Origin: Dechloromonas hankyongensis
GTDB lineage: Bacteria > Pseudomonadota > Gammaproteobacteria > Burkholderiales > Rhodocyclaceae
DNA: 64,000 bases
Reading direction: 5' to 3'
Assembly (NCBI RefSeq): GCF_022012295.1
Contig: NZ_JAKLTN010000001.1
Location: forward strand, 372,001 to 436,000
The notes below the pieces were generated by a model, which saw only the letters and a list, made by a program, of their open reading frames with translations, made no database searches and had not been told where the DNA came from. Shown piece after piece: positions 63,780 to 64,000 of this stretch. Position 1 is the first letter of the stretch; each line of letters opens with the position of its first letter. The translations under genes were made by a program, and so were the position numbers.

Positions 63780-64000
63780 TCAATTCTCCAGCACGTGCGA
63801 GGCAAAGGCCTCGATTTCGAGCAACAAATCATGCCGGCAGATGTCTGCCTGCACATAAACCACCTCGGCCTCGCCGATCAGCGGTTTCAGGGTAGCGCGT
63901 ACCTTGGGGAAGTCGCCGGCGTGGCGGACATAAACCCGGTAGACCAATTCATTCAAGGCAAAGGCCGACGACCGGCACTGCCGGTTGGCCTCATCAACCA
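63780..64000 (-). CDS. Chorismatase (XanB2/FkbO/Hyg5 type), C-terminal part, cut by window end
   Basis: Only the last 73 residues are inside the window. They contain VYVRHAGDFPKVRATL and YVQADICRHDLLLEIEAF, which match the C-terminal YjgF-like domain of chorismatases rather than plain RidA proteins. In Xanthomonas, XanB2 makes 3- and 4-hydroxybenzoate from chorismate for xanthomonadin and ubiquinone. The gene lies 1 base before the MipA-type gene on the same strand and starts block C. Confidence 0.68.
   Translation of the reverse strand, partial: VDEANRQCRSSAFALNELVYRVYVRHAGDFPKVRATLKPLIGEAEVVYVQADICRHDLLLEIEAFASHVLEN

Noticed and set aside
63780..64000. Plain RidA/YjgF translation-inhibitor-type protein
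   Set aside because: The VYVRHAGDFPKVRATL and QADICRHDLLLEIEA segments fit chorismatase C-termini better, and the pigment context supports this.

Overview
The window is GC-rich, densely coding bacterial chromosome. Gene content and order suggest a betaproteobacterium of the Rhodocyclales (Dechloromonas/Azonexus type). The evidence is the recA-recX-lptB-rpoN-hpf-ptsN-hprK block, an HD-domain cca, a complex I NDUFA9-type protein and a xanthomonadin/aryl-polyene pigment locus. This placement is inferred from gene types, not from a database search. I saw no rRNA, tRNA, CRISPR array, prophage or insertion sequence, and no gene-free stretch longer than 300 bases.

Bases 1-10,200 hold amino-acid metabolism and mixed housekeeping genes: yqaA, ilvA, azlCD, a possible nucleotidyltransferase-fold gene behind a duplicated palindromic operator, a degenerate EAL protein overlapping cysK, a PatB-type C-S lyase, 5-formyl-THF cyclo-ligase and a soluble lytic transglycosylase. 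Bases 10,300-22,300 carry an NDUFA9-like protein, cca, a YjfB-like protein, a MidA-family methyltransferase, a FIST sensor next to a 917-residue hybrid histidine kinase, ttcA, a cyclase-FHA protein and psiF. Bases 22,300-27,800 (minus strand) run recA-recX-lptB-rpoN-hpf-ptsN-hprK, coupling DNA repair, LPS export, sigma-54 and the nitrogen PTS. A LexA-type box lies between recA and a divergent small exported protein gene followed by rluA.

Bases 28,900-40,700 hold transport and envelope genes: a sodium:solute symporter, a VanZ protein, a P-type cation ATPase, a 2Fe-2S ferredoxin, a NodI/NodJ-type ABC exporter, cutA, dsbD and a PAP2 phosphatase. A 160-bp MITE-like inverted-repeat element abuts cutA.

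Bases 40,800-64,000 are dominated by an aryl-polyene (xanthomonadin-like) locus in three blocks. Block A (40,866-52,141, plus) has two ACPs, a ketosynthase, a membrane protein, an aryl-AMP ligase, a dehydratase, an LpxL-like acyltransferase, a LolA-like protein and an MMPL exporter, then a hydrolase, a polysaccharide deacetylase, a methyltransferase and a DUF1615 lipoprotein. Block B (54,756-57,902, plus) has a ketosynthase, a chain-length-factor-like protein, a dehydratase and a ketoreductase. Block C (64,000-61,385, minus) has the end of a chorismatase (XanB2-like), an OmpV/MipA porin-like protein, a PlsC-type acyltransferase and a glycosyltransferase, and continues tightly into HPP-CBS, Kef-type antiporter and thioredoxin genes. 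In the inferred pathway, chorismatase makes a hydroxybenzoate starter, the ligase loads it on an ACP, ketosynthase/ketoreductase/dehydratase build the polyene, acyltransferases and the glycosyltransferase attach it to a lipid, and LolA/MMPL move it toward the outer membrane. Four unrelated minus-strand genes (52,169-54,588) separate blocks A and B.
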